NCBI GenBank assembly: GCA_021014325.1 | Contig: CM037472.1 | Coordinates: 28,420,234-28,484,233, forward strand | From: Plazaster borealis | Lineage: Eukaryota > Echinodermata > Asteroidea > Forcipulatida > Labidiasteridae | Direction of reading: 5' to 3' | DNA length: 64,000 nt | Part shown: positions 33,501-48,500 of the stretch, piece by piece | How the letters are laid out: every line of letters starts with the position of its first letter | How positions within the stretch are numbered: the first letter of the stretch is position 1 | Notes under the pieces: model-generated | What the model was told of the DNA's origin: nothing | Database searches by the model: none | Seen by the model: only the letters and a program-made list of their open reading frames with translations | Position numbers and translations under genes: made by a program

Positions 33501-36500
33501 TTTGAATTATGAGACCCATTTCTATAGCACCTTGTAAGGGTGTTACGAGGAGATGCGGCGGAATCTGCTTCCAATCCTACCAGTAGCAATAAAGCAAACC
33601 CCTTCTCTTATTGATAACTGAACTGGGTTCTTTTTGGTGCATTACACAAGACGTACATGTACGATAGGATGTACAAAACCAAGAGCCATGGTTGACTTTG
33701 GGGGGACGCTATAGGTGTAGCAGAGTTAGGTAAATTCCATTGTTTTAGGAAATATGCGCATGCTCAGTATTACGTAAATAATAAATATTTGCTGCCACCT
33801 TGCATTCAACAGTCCCCCATTGTTGTGCCTTGCATTACATTTGGATTACAAAGAATAACGAACAATACTGTATGAATGCTATAACACCAAGATTAATTTA
33901 ATAACACCAAAGTAGATCCTTGTCATTTGATTGGAGGATTGTAGGTCACTCAACATTCAAAAATCAAACCATGACATGGCCCATGTCATTATTAAAGCGT
34001 GCATTTTCTTCACATCACTTTTTGACCAAACCGCACGTGTGCACACATTAGACACAGCAATACAAAACACCTTTATAGTGGATGCCAGAATGCAATCTTG
34101 CACAACATTGACCTTCACTCTGGCTATCTTGGTTGAGTGAAAATAGGTCAAATTTTGCAGCTGTGTTTGGCTGCTTTGGGGCATTTTGGTACAAGCCACT
34201 TGCAGCCACTGTGGTCTTTAAAAGGTTACAGAACAGACAGAAATAGAGATGATCTTGTTTAGATATCTTACCAATATGTCACGATGAGAACCATCACAAA
34301 TCTTGAAAACATGTCTGAGAATACCAATCTCTGGGCTAGGTGCTTCATGTTGTTACACCACTTGGGACTAGAGCTCTGTTCAGATAAAAAAAATAATACA
34401 AGAAAAAATAATAATTAACATGCTTTTTTTCCATATATTACTTTACCAAGTTTTTTTCTTGCTGAATGCTGAGCTCAATTTCACAAAGCACCAAGATTCA
34501 TCTTAAGATGAGTTGTCAATATTGCCATGGTAAATTTGTATTGTGACATCACACTTTGCTTAGAAATTAAGACTGATTGGCAGAGTAAGACCAATCTTTG
34601 TGAAATTGAGCCCAGATCACTTTAAGTAATCGTTTCCAGAAATTTTTGGTTTTTGCATCACAACTTGAAAAAAAAGTACTTGTGAGTGACTATAAGGACT
34701 GGTCAGCTGGTATATTCCTGACATTAAAGGGAATTATTGAACCTTTCAATGTCTAAATTTAACTTTGTTTGCCGTCTATAAGCGGCACTGTTGCATTTTT
34801 TCATAATCTGCAATTTTGGACAAAGTTACAGAATAGTCTAAAACTAATTTGGTTCAGATTTCGTCACTTCAGGACTATAAGGTCGTTAGTGCAGTTTGTA
34901 TGGACTTCATAAAATTGATTTTGCATATTTTGGAGCTCCTGGTCAATGGAGTTTATTGAGAAGAGTAGTCTCCAAAGTAATTGTTTGGCAAAAAGAAACA
35001 ATTATTTTCTAAGTTAAACATTTATTTGTGGATTTTGATGTATTTTTTCAAATGTATCAGATTTTATAATCCAACACCCTTTTGATCATTACGGATAGTG
35101 AAAATTCAATTAATGACCTTATAGAACTGAGCCGCTGACGATTTGTTTTATTAATTTAATTCTCTCCACAGTTCAATAAAATTACACACAAAAGAGATAC
35201 AATAAAACCTAAGAATAATTGGAGGCTAGACTGAGGAGTAAAACTAAAACTTTTCCTAAAACCAAAAGGTTCAGTCTGCTGATAAAAATATTTCAAAAAA
35301 AATACAGACAGGCAAAATACACGGGAAATACACGTCAAAAATTACAAGAAATAAACAATTAAAAACTTTGAGTTGTATGGGTTTAAATCAAGGAGAAAAC
35401 TGTTGACTGCTGCTTTAAATAAAGAGATAGATGTTAAACAACGAATATCGATGGGCAATGAGTTCCACATGGCAGGCACACTATGAAAAAAAGAATATTT
35501 TAAAGGCACTGAACACGTTTGGAAATTGTCAAAGACCAGTGTTCTCACTTGGTGTATCCCAAGAAAATGATGCCAGAAAAAACACCCTTGTTGTACAAAT
35601 TTGTGTGCTTTCAGATAGGAATAAAAACTTCTTGCAAGAAGTTTTTATTATTTTAGTGAGAAATTACCTCTTTCTCAAAAACTACGTTACTTCAGAGGGA
35701 GTCGTTTCCAACAATGTTTTATACTATCAACAGCTCTCCGTTGCTTTTTGCCAAGTAAGTTTTTATGCTAATATTTGTTTTAAGTAATTACCAAACATGT
35801 AAGATACCTTTAAACTACTACATCTAGAAAAAGGAATTTTAAAATTAGGAAAATCTCTGCTTTGACTGATTTGAAACAAACAGTTGTCAATGCCGGCATG
35901 ATTATAAAATATTTGATAACAGAAGTATAAGCTCAACAACTCTCTCCTTTTCTTACCACATCTTGTATTTCATCCATCTCAAACTCAAAGCTGAGCGCCT
36001 CGTTGAGTCTGATGGTCCACTCCAAGGAATCAACAACTTCATCTTGGTTGCTGTCCAGGTACGAGATGAGCTGCATATTCATCTCATCTGTGTTCTAAAG
36101 CATCGTCAAAAGAAATACAAATATAATGACGTACAAATCTAAAGGCGTGAACAAATCAAGAACTCTGCACTTAAACAAAACACTTTAGGTAAACAGCTTT
36201 GTGAAATTGGGCCCAGGGTCTGTGCTAAATCCATCTGAATACTCCACTCTACAGTAATCCAACACCTAGACTATTTTGACTCTGATAAGATTGGTATGCT
36301 TGCAACCATGCTAAAATTGTACTGTATTTGTGTTTGTATTTTTATTCCTAAACTGGAACAAACCCCAAAACCCCAGGGAGGATTTCATCAATATGTAAAT
36401 AATCACTAGTGTAAGTCTTTTTAAGTCCTCATTCGACTGAGGACACGGACTCGGACATGGACTTGATGATTGCAATTCTCAAGTCCGAGTCCGAGTCTTG

Positions 36501-39500
36501 AGTGTCGAGTCTCCCCTCCCAGTAACAAGTAAATAAAATTTTCATACCACCACAAGTTTTAAGAGCCACCAGCACAACTACTAAGAGATGTTCACATAAT
36601 AACACTGCAAACATTTCTACAAATTTAGGAATAAAAAATTACCAGTGGCTTAAGGATCTTGAAGAGTTTGATGAACTTCTCATCGTAGATGGGTAAGCTT
36701 CCCTTGCCGAGAGGGTCCAATAAGTTCCAAGCTTTGGCCAGCTCGGCCCGCTCTCTCGCTCGTTCTTGCTTCACGTGTTTCTTAGCGAACTCCCTGTGTT
36801 AACCAAACAGACAGGATGACTTACATGGATCAAAAGTTAATTAATTTTGTCATTTATTTATTATCTTTCTGGGAATGGGATCCTCAAAAGCAACAAGCAA
36901 TGAAACCAACAGGTCTGAGGATACCTGTGAAGAATTAAACGATATTAAAAAGAACTGTTAAGTTTTGGTTTTAACAGCAAATGGAGGAACCTCTTTCCCG
37001 CCGTAGGTCTGTAGCCAGCCTCTGTCTTTTCTACAGATATTTTCATGGTAAATGTGCCAACACTATTTACTAGCCCTGTTAATTGGGCCTTAAGCTTTCC
37101 TGAAACATCTCAACACCTTAGGAGTATGAAGCCTAATAAGCGCAGAGGTTACTGAGCGTTCACATCAACAATCTCTAACCTCGCAGATACCCATGTACTC
37201 CTGGGTGATGAGAAGCAATGATATGCAAGTATCTTGCAGAAGAACACAAATGTCACGAACGGGATTCAAACCCCACACTCTGATGCCTCAGTCATCAGAA
37301 CTTGAGTCTGATGTGCTAGACCTCTCGGCAATGACACGCTACTCAGATCATGCAAATGAGACAGGGGCTGAAAATCTAACCCACATGGAAGGCTCCTGCC
37401 CAAGACGGGATTCAAGTCAGGGTCAATCAACAGAGTTGAAAGGTAGGATAAGATACAATTAGCAAACCTCATCCCTGTTTACAAAATGCACCTTGAACAC
37501 TATTAAACAAAGATAGTTAAAGGATCTGTATACAGTTGGTAATGACTCTGAAAATTAATGGCAATAAAAAACTTACTTGGTAAGAAGTACAGCAGCTTTG
37601 GATAGTTTAATGCATTTTGAGAAACTTTTCACTTCGAAGTACTGCGGTTATGGAAAAAGATATCACTTTTTATCCCCCAAAATTTGAATCTGAGAAGATT
37701 GTGTATTCCAATTGCAGATTATTCTTCCTGCGTGGACATAACCGCTCCCGATTTTCGGCAATATCTCAAAAACGCTACCCCTTTTTGAAATGATTTTTCA
37801 CAGGTTAGTTTTATGGTATATATCTACAACTATATCGGATTGAAACAAACAGTGGGTTGCAATTACCAAACGTATACAATCCCTTAACTAATGACTAAAT
37901 TTTTCCACAGCGATTGGACGAAGGCAAGCTCACCAGTAACTATCAACGATGATAGCGAGCAGAATGGCCGTCAGGAAAAACACACCCACAAAGATGAAGA
38001 TTCCAAAGTAGAGGAAACTCACATGATTCTCCTTGAAGGCTGGGATCATAAATTCCTACAAAAGAAAAGAAGTCAATAATTCTTTGTTCAACCCCAAATT
38101 ATTTAAAATTTTAACCGGTCAGTTTCCCTTGTGGTTTATTACTTGATAAAAGAAAAACGTGTCAAGATAAATCAATAAAACCGATTCACCCGACGTCATC
38201 TCCCAATGATAAATCTTGGTTGCGCCATTTAGGGCATAAGATTCCCTGTGCGTTACTTAGGCAGTGCGCATTTTAGGCAATGCGCATGCAGTTCCCCATG
38301 CACCACATCTTTTACATATATGTTGACTCCCAACATGGCAGACCGTGGGCTGACAGTGGCCATGCACGACGTCAGTGCAATGGGTCAATCACTTGTATTA
38401 GATGTGCCAGACATGTACTTATGCGACACAAAAAGGAACTAACCACAAAACAATTTCGCTTACCAGAATAAGGTTACCAGCCAAAATACCATGTCACGTG
38501 CACCATTTGTGACTGGTTTCCTGCTTATTTTTGCTCAGTAGAAAACTGTTAAGCAATATTTTCTGCTTTATCAGCTCTATGAAATAGGGCCCTCGGGTAG
38601 AAATCAACTACTTACCGGGTAGTTCTCAGTAGACAGCAAGACAAACAGTCTCAGTGCTGTGATGCCAATGTTATCAAAAGCACTAAGGGGAAAAAATATA
38701 AAGACAGATTTCAGATGAAAAGAATAGTAAGCAATGTTTGAAGCTTTGCATGGTGTGGAAAATAAGAAGTAACTATAACTAGTAAACTTGAGGGTTCAAC
38801 CTTGTGTAAATCTCCTTTGGGAGGAGTGCTGGCTCTGAAAAGAACCGGCTCTGCCGGCTCTGAAAAGAACCGGCTCTTTTCAGAGCCAACAGTCCTCTTA
38901 AAGGAGATGTATACATGGTTGTACCCTCAAGTTTACTAGTTATAGTTACTTCTTGAAAAGAATAGTGGATGGTTCAACGCGAATCAAAACCAAATACTAA
39001 TAACAGACACCACCTCAGAGTACATGAAATTTCAACACAGGTTAACATCGAGCAAGACACTAAACCGTAACTGCTTCGTCCTTCGGATGGAAAGAAACGT
39101 TTTCGGCCCTGTGAGTTGTGAAATCCATGTAAAAGAACACAGTTCACCTATTGTAAAGAGAAAGGCTTTGCCCCAGTGTTTCTGGCGTGGTTGGCGGCAG
39201 AATGCGCCACAGCACCTTGTAAACCGTTACAAGGTACTGTATAAATGAGTCTCATAATTCAAACATAGCTCCTCATACCTGTCGTAAAAATATTGAGCAC
39301 ATTGAGATGCCCATCTGAGCCCAATTTCATGGCCCTGCTTACCACTGAATTCTGCGCTTTAGATCACCATTCTCCGCTTACTGTGCAAGCGCCGAAGAAT
39401 GCCTAGTAACGTGGAGTACACACAAGCAACAATTCCCTGCTAACCTGTGAAATATGCTTGAAGTAAGCGCGAAATTCCCTGCTTCCGTAAGCGCAGATTC

Positions 39501-42500
39501 TTTGCTTACGGTAAGCAGAGCCATGAAATTGGGCCCAGATGTACCTTCGACCTCGCATCCCAATTCACACGGAAGGAGATTCGTAGTATTTACACACACA
39601 TGTACACAAATTCGGAATAAAACAACATTACATACAAACATAATGCACACACACGGACGCAGCAGCAGACGATCGAAAGTACAGTTAACTGCTGCTAGTG
39701 TAGCTGACAAACTACGTCACTTTGGAGCAGACCAATCATAACACAGAAATTGAAAGCTTACGTCACTGCAAATTTATCCACTGAAATCATTGGGCCTGTA
39801 AGACTAGTGCCCGTCTTTAAAGACAGGGGACAGTCTAATTCCATAGCACCCAAGCCCCTTTGATATTGTTAACCGTCACACCTACCCTGTGTATACGTTA
39901 TACGGCATGTTATCAGTACAGTTGGTTTCCGTGGTGTTACAGTTGATAAAATGGTAGGAGTCCGAGAAGAGGTGAACACCCACGGCCGAAAACATGGCAA
40001 TAAATACTGAGATGATTAAAAATGTCTGTGGAATAAATCAGAAGCATATCGGGATCAAAACTCGATAAAATGCACACACACAAAAATAACAATATAAATT
40101 GTTATTTTAGTTTTTGTCTTGTCACAGAGGTTAAAAACAACTTCAATGGAGCTTAGCACTGATGACGTCACAGTTTGTTTACCACTTTGCAGAAGAATGG
40201 GAAATCATTGTGTCTCTGCACAACTGTCAGAAATGCAAGAACCAGTGACAGCACTAAAGCAATGCAGTAAACAAACTATTGAATCTAAACACATAGAAAA
40301 TAAATGCAAAACAGCAACGGGCAAAAGCTCTCCAAATACACGTGTTTATATTATTCAAATTTAAACCTGGGTCCCTAAAGGGTAGGGCCGACACACCCCT
40401 CAGTAAAGTGAATTTAGCATATATAGCAAATTTTTCATGTAGTTTGAAAATTATGTAGTCATACAATCAGTGGAAACCAGAAACCAGTTTAATGTTTTTT
40501 GTGTACCCTTGGTAAAAAATGTAAAAATAAAAAAATTATTACTTGATAATTGAAATAAAAAAAGGCACGTCCCCTTAAGGTGATCCCTTTACTGCCACTT
40601 CCCAGGTTGTATTGTAAAGTTGGGTGTGATCCCTGGCTACACAGCAGTTAACAGTTGTATGGCTTCTGACTGGCACCCCCGGACAAAGATATTGACAAAA
40701 AAGGCAAACCTCCAACATAGGGTAAGGTAGCTCAGTTGAGAGTGCCGGCACGTTAATCTGGAGGTCGTTAATTCAAGTCCCACTCTAATCAATTTGTCTC
40801 TGTTCGGTCCCAAATTATATAAAATTTACCCAGTCAGTTTCCCTTGTGGTTTATTACTTGATAAATAATTATAGCGGATTTGCATGGTTTAAATTGTCCT
40901 CTTAAAAAATGAGTTTACAAATACATCTTGTTTTTACTTGCAAGTGTTGGATAAGTCTATAAGTCTTTGTAAATCCATTACAGCAGTGGGTTAAAATGAA
41001 CAGTGGGCAAGCATTACCAATCGAGAAACCTGAGAACATATGAGGTCCACACAATGTTGGGACTTGAACCACTATGTGGACAAACACACGTCCACACAGT
41101 GTTTTTTCCTAAGTGCACAGAACAAAGGAATGTCCACAGATTGCAAGTAACACAGAGCTAGGTTTTGGTGGTTTTTTTACTTACTGTTGACATGGTCACA
41201 TTTCCCTAAACGGCCTAAATATGCTTGTTTTTTTGTGTTAAGGGCTAAATATTCAAAATAATTCAACAAATTAACAGAGACTCTTAGCGACTTACTTTGA
41301 AGAGTTTAATGACGATAGACAGGACAGTGTCGAAGATGTGACCGACGTTCTTTAACTTGCAAATAATGATGAATGCCCGCAGACATCGGAATGGTTGTAT
41401 AAGACGCTTTATAGGGAAAAACAAATATTAAACAAACATAAAATAATGTTATTATTATTCTTATTATTCTTATTATTTTTATTATTAAATATTTCTGGTA
41501 ATGAAACCAAGGATGCCTCATAATTGAACCTAATCACTGTAGCTCGCAAGCCTGAGGAAACCTGTGAAAAGGGGTGCTTGCTATGTGAACCAGAAACACC
41601 GGGGTTAACCCCTACTCATCCATGACAATTTTTCGGGGTTCTGTTACGTGCATTACCAATCCTAGCACATGGGACCATGAGACCTACGGCTTAATGTCTC
41701 ATCCGAAGGACAAAGAAATCGTGGTAAAGTTTCTTGCTCAAGGACACGAGTGCCACGACCGGGACTCGAACCCACACACTGCTGATCAGAAACACCAGAT
41801 CTTGAGTCCGGTGCTCTTAACCACTCGACCACGACATACCACAAGGTTAAAGTTGAAAAAACAAATAACCCACCCTGGTTTGGTTATAAAGTATCAAGAC
41901 TATAAACTTCTAGATTGAGCTGGAAAGCTTGGCAGAAAAGGTTTCCATGAAAGTGTCGTTACTTATGACTAGTTTCCCATGGACAGCTTTCAACTCATTC
42001 AATTTTCAATGTCACTTTATAATTATTGTTCAGTGTATATTTGGTGAATGTAATCTTTATTGATTGTAAATTTTTATCCTAATTTATTATTTGTATGATT
42101 TGATCAACAGTAAGATTTTCTATTTCCATGGATAATTCTTTAAAAAGAGTTAATTGGATTGAAATGAATGGAAATTAAACAAAATACGAACATTGAAAGT
42201 TTCAGATTGCATTGGTGATAATATCTTCATTGGCTGAAAATTGGAATGTTCCATTCAACGAAGCGAAGCCGAGTTGAAAGAATGATTTCAATGAATGAAA
42301 ACATTCTCTCCACTGCATGAATGCAAAACGAACTTTATTTGTTTTATCTCGTGTTAACTCAGAGCAGGAATGTATACTCACAACTTGCACTATTTCTTGA
42401 ATGACCAGCATTACAAAATCTATAGTGAACATGCACAAAAATATGAACTCCATTCTGGAAGAGAAGAAAAATGGATTGAAGAGATTAAAAGAAGGGAATT

Positions 42501-45500
42501 AAAGGTAGGGTCATTGTTTGGTAATGACCCTGAACAAAAATTGTGTCATTTCTATCCAAAAGCTTACTTGCTATAAAGATGGTAATAGTAGTAATCATCC
42601 TGCAAAATTATTTCATCTGGAATGCCCGTTGATTGGAAATCAATAAAAACATTTGATTCTGAGACATGATTCATGCATGATCTCATATTTCTGAGGGTTG
42701 GTGTCTGTTTGCATAAGCTGTAGCCAGAGATGCGGTTGGTACCTGCTGTCACCTCGCTAAATGTGGATGGATTTGACATTTGTGTGAAAATACCATGACA
42801 GCTTTTGGGGTGAAGAGGGAGCAATAAGGCTTACCTGATCCATACCTCAAGGAAGTCTTTATGAACAGGGTCTGGGTTGTTTAGGTGGGTGAGGTAGGAG
42901 GGATGAGGTTAACCTGATCTATACCTCAAGGAAGTCTTTATGAACAGGGTTTGGGTTGTTTGGGTTGGTGAGGTAGGAGGGATGAGGGTTACCTGATCCA
43001 CCTCAAGGAAGTCTTTATGAACAGGGTCTGGGTTGTTTGGGTGGGTGAGGAAAGAGGGATGAGGGTTACCTGATCCATACCTCAAGGAAGTCTTATGAAC
43101 AGGGTCTGGGTTGTTTGGGTGGGTGAGGTAGGAGGTATGAGGTTAACCTGATCTATACCTCAAGGAAGTCTTTATGAACAGGGTCTGGGTTGTTTTGGTG
43201 AGTGAGGTAGGAGGGATGAGGGTTACCTGATCCATACCTCAGGGAAGTCTTTATGAACAGGGTTTGGGTTGTTTGGGTTGGTGAGGTAGGAGGTATGAGG
43301 TTAACCTGATCTATACCTCAAGGAAGTCTTTATGAACAGGGTCTGGGTTGTTTGGGTGGGTGAGGTAGGAGGGATGAGGGTTACCTGATCCATACCTCAA
43401 GGAAGTCTTATGAACAGGGTCTGGGTTGTTTGGGTTCGTGAGGTAGGAGGGATGAGGGTTACCTGATCCATACCTCAAGGAAGTGTTATGAACAGGGTCT
43501 GGGTTGTTTAGGTGGGTGAGGTAGGAGGTATGAGGTTAACCTGATCTATACCTCAAGGAAGTCTTTATGAACAGGGTTTGGGTTGTTTGGGTTGGTGAGG
43601 TAGGAGGTATGAGGTTAACCTGATCTATACCTCAAGGAAGTCTTTATGAACAGGGTCTGGGTTGTTTGGGTGGGTGAGGTAGGAGGGATGAGGGTTACCT
43701 GATCCATACCTCAAGGAAGTCTTATGAACAGGGTTTGGGTTGTTTGGGTTGGTGAGGTAGGAGGTATGAGGTTAACCTGATCTATACCTCAAGGAAGTCT
43801 TTATGAACAGGGTTTGGGTTGTTTGGGTTGGTGAGGTAGGAGGGATGAGGGTTACCTGATCCATACCTCAAGGAAGTCTATGAACAGGGTCTGGGTTGTT
43901 TGGGTTGGTGAGGTAGGAGGGATGAGGGTTACCTGATCCATACCTCAAGGAAGTCTTTATGAACAGGGTCTGGGTTGTTTGGGTTGGTGAGGTAGGAGGG
44001 ATGAGGGTTACCTGATCCATTTATTCTCATCCAGGGACCAGAAGACACGCCATGATAGGAAGCCTATATGTACAGACACATCGATTGCATACACCAACAA
44101 AGAAATGATGGTTAGGGCGAAGACAACGGGAGACATTCTAAATATGATCAAATAAAAATATTATCAGTCAATCTTAAAGTAAAATCACCTTCTGTGGCAT
44201 ATCATTACTTAAATGTGGACAGGAATGTTGAAATAAAAATTATATCTGTCATATTTATGTATACTCCTTTACATATAGACCAATACCAATCTGTTCTTGC
44301 AGTTGCTGCACGCCGCACGGCCATTGTTGGGGTGCTGGCAGCACAAGGTTGTGTACAGAAAGTCATGGACAAATTGTTGTCTATTTTACCTTTTATACAA
44401 GTTAAGTCTGTTCCTCATTGATTTACACAATTTCGCTGACAGGACAGCAAGGTATAATGATGCATAACATACTTATTAAAAATTTGAAACTAAACAGAAA
44501 GTGAATACTGAAATTCTGACCCCCCCAAAAAACATGTACGCATTTGAAACCCGACCGTGCAATTTCCATGTCTATCACACTTAAACTCACATGTTGTGTG
44601 CACCGTTTTCAGGATTCAGTTAATGTTTTTTGGTTGCAAATATTTATGGTCACAGTGTTCTACAACAACATATTATGCAGTACTGTCAGGGAATATTTTA
44701 TACCATTGAGCAAGACACCTAGTTGGTATAAAAAGTAAACAAGACAACAATTTTTCCCATGTCTTCATGTACAACAATCTTGCGCTGCTAGCACCCAAGC
44801 AATGGCAGTGCGTCATGCAGCACTTGCTCATACCGATTGGTCTATAGCTGCATGTGCCAAACCAGTTGAATGTAACTGAATGTGTCTAGCCTAATGAAAT
44901 CTGAATAAATTTTGCGGTTGCATGCACCATGGAGATACCTCCATGCATGCACTTATTAACAACAACGAATTTCCACACAGCATGTCGTCAACTGGTATCA
45001 AGCACCAGAATACCACGTTTATGGAAATTTCCACAAAACAGATCCAGAATTCAAAGACTTTTGAAAACACAGTTTTATGTGATACCACAAATTGTCATTT
45101 CTCATTGATGTGTGACCAAGTGTACTTGCAGTGGAAATCAGTTTACAAGGAAAGTTGTAACAATACTCTGATTTAAAGGCAAAGGATACCTTTGGTTTTT
45201 GGAACCTTTTAATCGTTTTAATCCTACATAATAGTAGATATCCCAATAAAACAAACCTGTAAAAATTTCATTTCAAAAGGTGGTAGCATTTCTGACATAT
45301 CGCCGACAATCTGGAGCTTTGATGATAAGTTGGTGCATGTACTTACATGTATGAGTTAACTGACATGGACCCAATTTCATAGAGCTGCTTAAGCAGCAAA
45401 TACTGCTTTAACAAATTCTGCTGAGTGAAAATAAGCAGGATACCAACCACAGAGAGTACATGTGAGATGGTATTTTGGCTGGTAAACTCATTCTGGTAAG

Positions 45501-48500
45501 CATAATTTTGTTGTGCTTAGCTACTTTCTGTGCTTAAAGCAGCTCTATGAAATTGGGGCCTGGTCATGAGTACATGGAATACTTACTGGCCAACAGGTGG
45601 AGGCTCTAGGAATGTCATGATCATATGCAACAATGCAGCTAGGAGCACCACGTACGTAAACCAACTATTATCAAGCACCTTAAAACACCTTTAAAAATAA
45701 TAATAAAAACATTACAATGATTACAACTTCAAATCTGAATCAATAAATCATCAATCAATAACACCTTCCTTAAAAAATGTCTCGTTATAAATGCAAATCT
45801 TCGTAATGGCCTCTTGTCTCGACCTGAGCAGAGTCTTTCTCAAAAAGGGATAAGACTGAGATCAAAACTTGAGGCCTTGATCACTTTTTGCAGTTATACC
45901 ATAAGTCATTTTGGTTGGTAGGCAGTTTGCAAAAGCTTTCTCTATTTAATTATTTTACAACAAATTTACGCAAGATACAAATCTAATTTTTTAACTAGCA
46001 CAAGCAATAACAATTAAGCATTTGTTGGATATTACTTGAAAGTTTCATTTTTTTTATCAAACATCATTTCCTTGTGTTCCAATAAAGTCAGTCTGTGACG
46101 ACATAAAACGACATACGTGTACATTGTACCTGTATGCAAATATGCACCTATGCCAAATGTGGAGTTTCAGATTTTTTTCTCAGAAGTTACCAACAGTATC
46201 AGTCCATACTCAATAAAGAAATGTAAGTTTATTTTTAATTAAAATTTTTTTTTCTTATGAGATTACCCAGTAACAAGCTTTTGTATTTTTACTGAAAAAG
46301 TAATAATACCGGAGTCTTGTATAGCGCACATACATGTATCTACCAATAAGGTACTCAAGGCGCTTGAACAAAGAGAAACATCTTAAGACAGGCTTTTGAA
46401 ATTTTTGAATTATGAGACCCATTTATGTAGCACCTAATGGTTTTCTGTATGCGGTGCAGTCAGCAGCCACTGCCAGACACCTGGGCAAACCCCTTCTCGT
46501 AGCGATAAATGCAACTGGGTTCTTTTACTTGTATCTGGGTTCTTTTAAGTGCATTAAACAACGCACAGGACCTACGGCTTTACGTCCCATCCAGAGGACG
46601 AAGCGAAAATGATTGAGTGTCTTGCTTAAGGACACAAGTGTCAAGACCGGGACTCGAACCCACACTCAGCTGATCAGAAACACCAGAGCTTGAGTCCAGT
46701 GTGCTTGACCGCTCAGCCTCGACACAGCATGTATGTTCATCTCAATTTTGAAAGGATAAGGTTGTTGAGGTGTCGGTTAGCGCAGGCACCTAGTAAATAT
46801 TATCTTATATGCAAGTATGTGTGGTGGTTCTGGAGAAAAAACAAAAATAAAACATGGGAGGTTTACTTGATGTTTTTGACAGTACAGTGTATGCTTTGTC
46901 CATCATCAGGAGAATTCTGGATTTCTACTAGGAGTTGGGCTTAAGGGTACGTAGGTCTACGTGGTGTGTCTGCAAACCTACATTTCATTGTACCTTCATC
47001 ATGCAAACCTTCAAATCATCGATAAGAATTCTCTCCCATTGTTGGATCACAATCATTGTCAACTTACAGTTGTCCTTTCTTGGATGTGAAGAAGGCCCTT
47101 GCTTTGCCCCACTTGCCCCTGCCATTAATAGCGTCATCGATGTGAGCAGCAGCTAACTTCAACTCACGATGCTCCCCGCAAAGATCAGTGAAAGTCTGCG
47201 TTAAGGCATCGTGCTGTTTGGTACAAAAATAAATCGAGATTGAAGGTAGGGTCATAGATTGGTAACTACTCCAAAATTAATTACCTTATAAACTTACTTG
47301 GTGAGAGACACTGCAGCTGGTGATAGTATAAACTATTTTGAGAAAGGATTCTCTTCAAATTAATATGGTTTGGATAATGTTTTCACACCAAAAACATTTG
47401 AATCTGAGAAACGGTTCATGCATGAATCATTTCTGAGATTTCTGAGGGTTGGTGTCTATTCGCGATTGCTGCGGCCAGTGATGCGGTTGTACTCCGCGCA
47501 CTCATTTTTCAATAGATTTAAGTCCTTAAGAAAGTAGAAAAATACAAGTCTCTATTATTAAACCTCACATTAAAATGGTGTACAGTGTCATTTTGTCTGA
47601 TACTCTTTCAGAGCAAAATTTGAAACATGACAACATTGGCTATCAACAACAAATGGGTCTGTATATATTTCAAGGAGGAATTTTTGCGTCAGTCAAAAGG
47701 ACAAATTTAATGCCATTTTGGAAACATCATAAAAATGTAAGAATAAACTTTTTTTTAAATCCTCCACTAAAATTTACAGACTTACGTATTTGAAATGTGA
47801 TGTCATTGGACATTTTGGATTTTGACGAAATTCCGCTGAAAGGGTATCGAACACAATTTTATTTCACACCATTTTAGAGTCTTGTGAATTTTTCCAACTT
47901 TCATTTAAGGACTCTATATTGGAAAATGAGGTCATCACAAAACTGAATTCAACCTGTGGAGCCCCTCTTTAAGATAAATAATGATATTTATATCAGTTTG
48001 CATTCTACAATCACTATGCACATGTAAGGTCTCCAGATGCAACAAAGAGAGAGCCAAATACATCCTAATCCTAAAAGTCAATTGTCAAATCTGAAATTAT
48101 CTCGTCTGAAATGTATCCAGAGACACTGGTCTCTGGTCTCTCAAGTAAGTAATGTAAAGAATACACAGAATAATTTTTTTTTAAATAACAAACAAAAATT
48201 CAAGGTTGTTTTTCCATGCCTGATAATTTGTTCTTGCAAGGGCAAGGTACGTGTAGACTTGCCATACACAGTAAGAGGCACCTCAATGAGGATGTAACTT
48301 TCTACAGAACATTTCGAAGGGCACCAGGGCAATAGGGGCATTGATGCAATTGCATCCCGCTTTCTGAATCCTCCAGGTAAAAAAAACACCTCTGGATTTC
48401 AGGTGAAATAGAACCACAACCTTCTGCACAGAAAAAAATGTCTCAGCCTGCCCGGAAGCCAAGAGGCCAACTACATTAGCTTTGTAGTCATTTCAGAGGA

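Noticed and set aside
40729..40810. Functional tRNA(Asn) gene
   Set aside because: The B box is degenerate (TTAATTCAAGTCC), stems are imperfect, and a related decayed copy exists at 61505.
42833..44018. CRISPR or coding tandem repeat
   Set aside because: Units of 77-79 bp are head to tail with no spacers and change frame from unit to unit.
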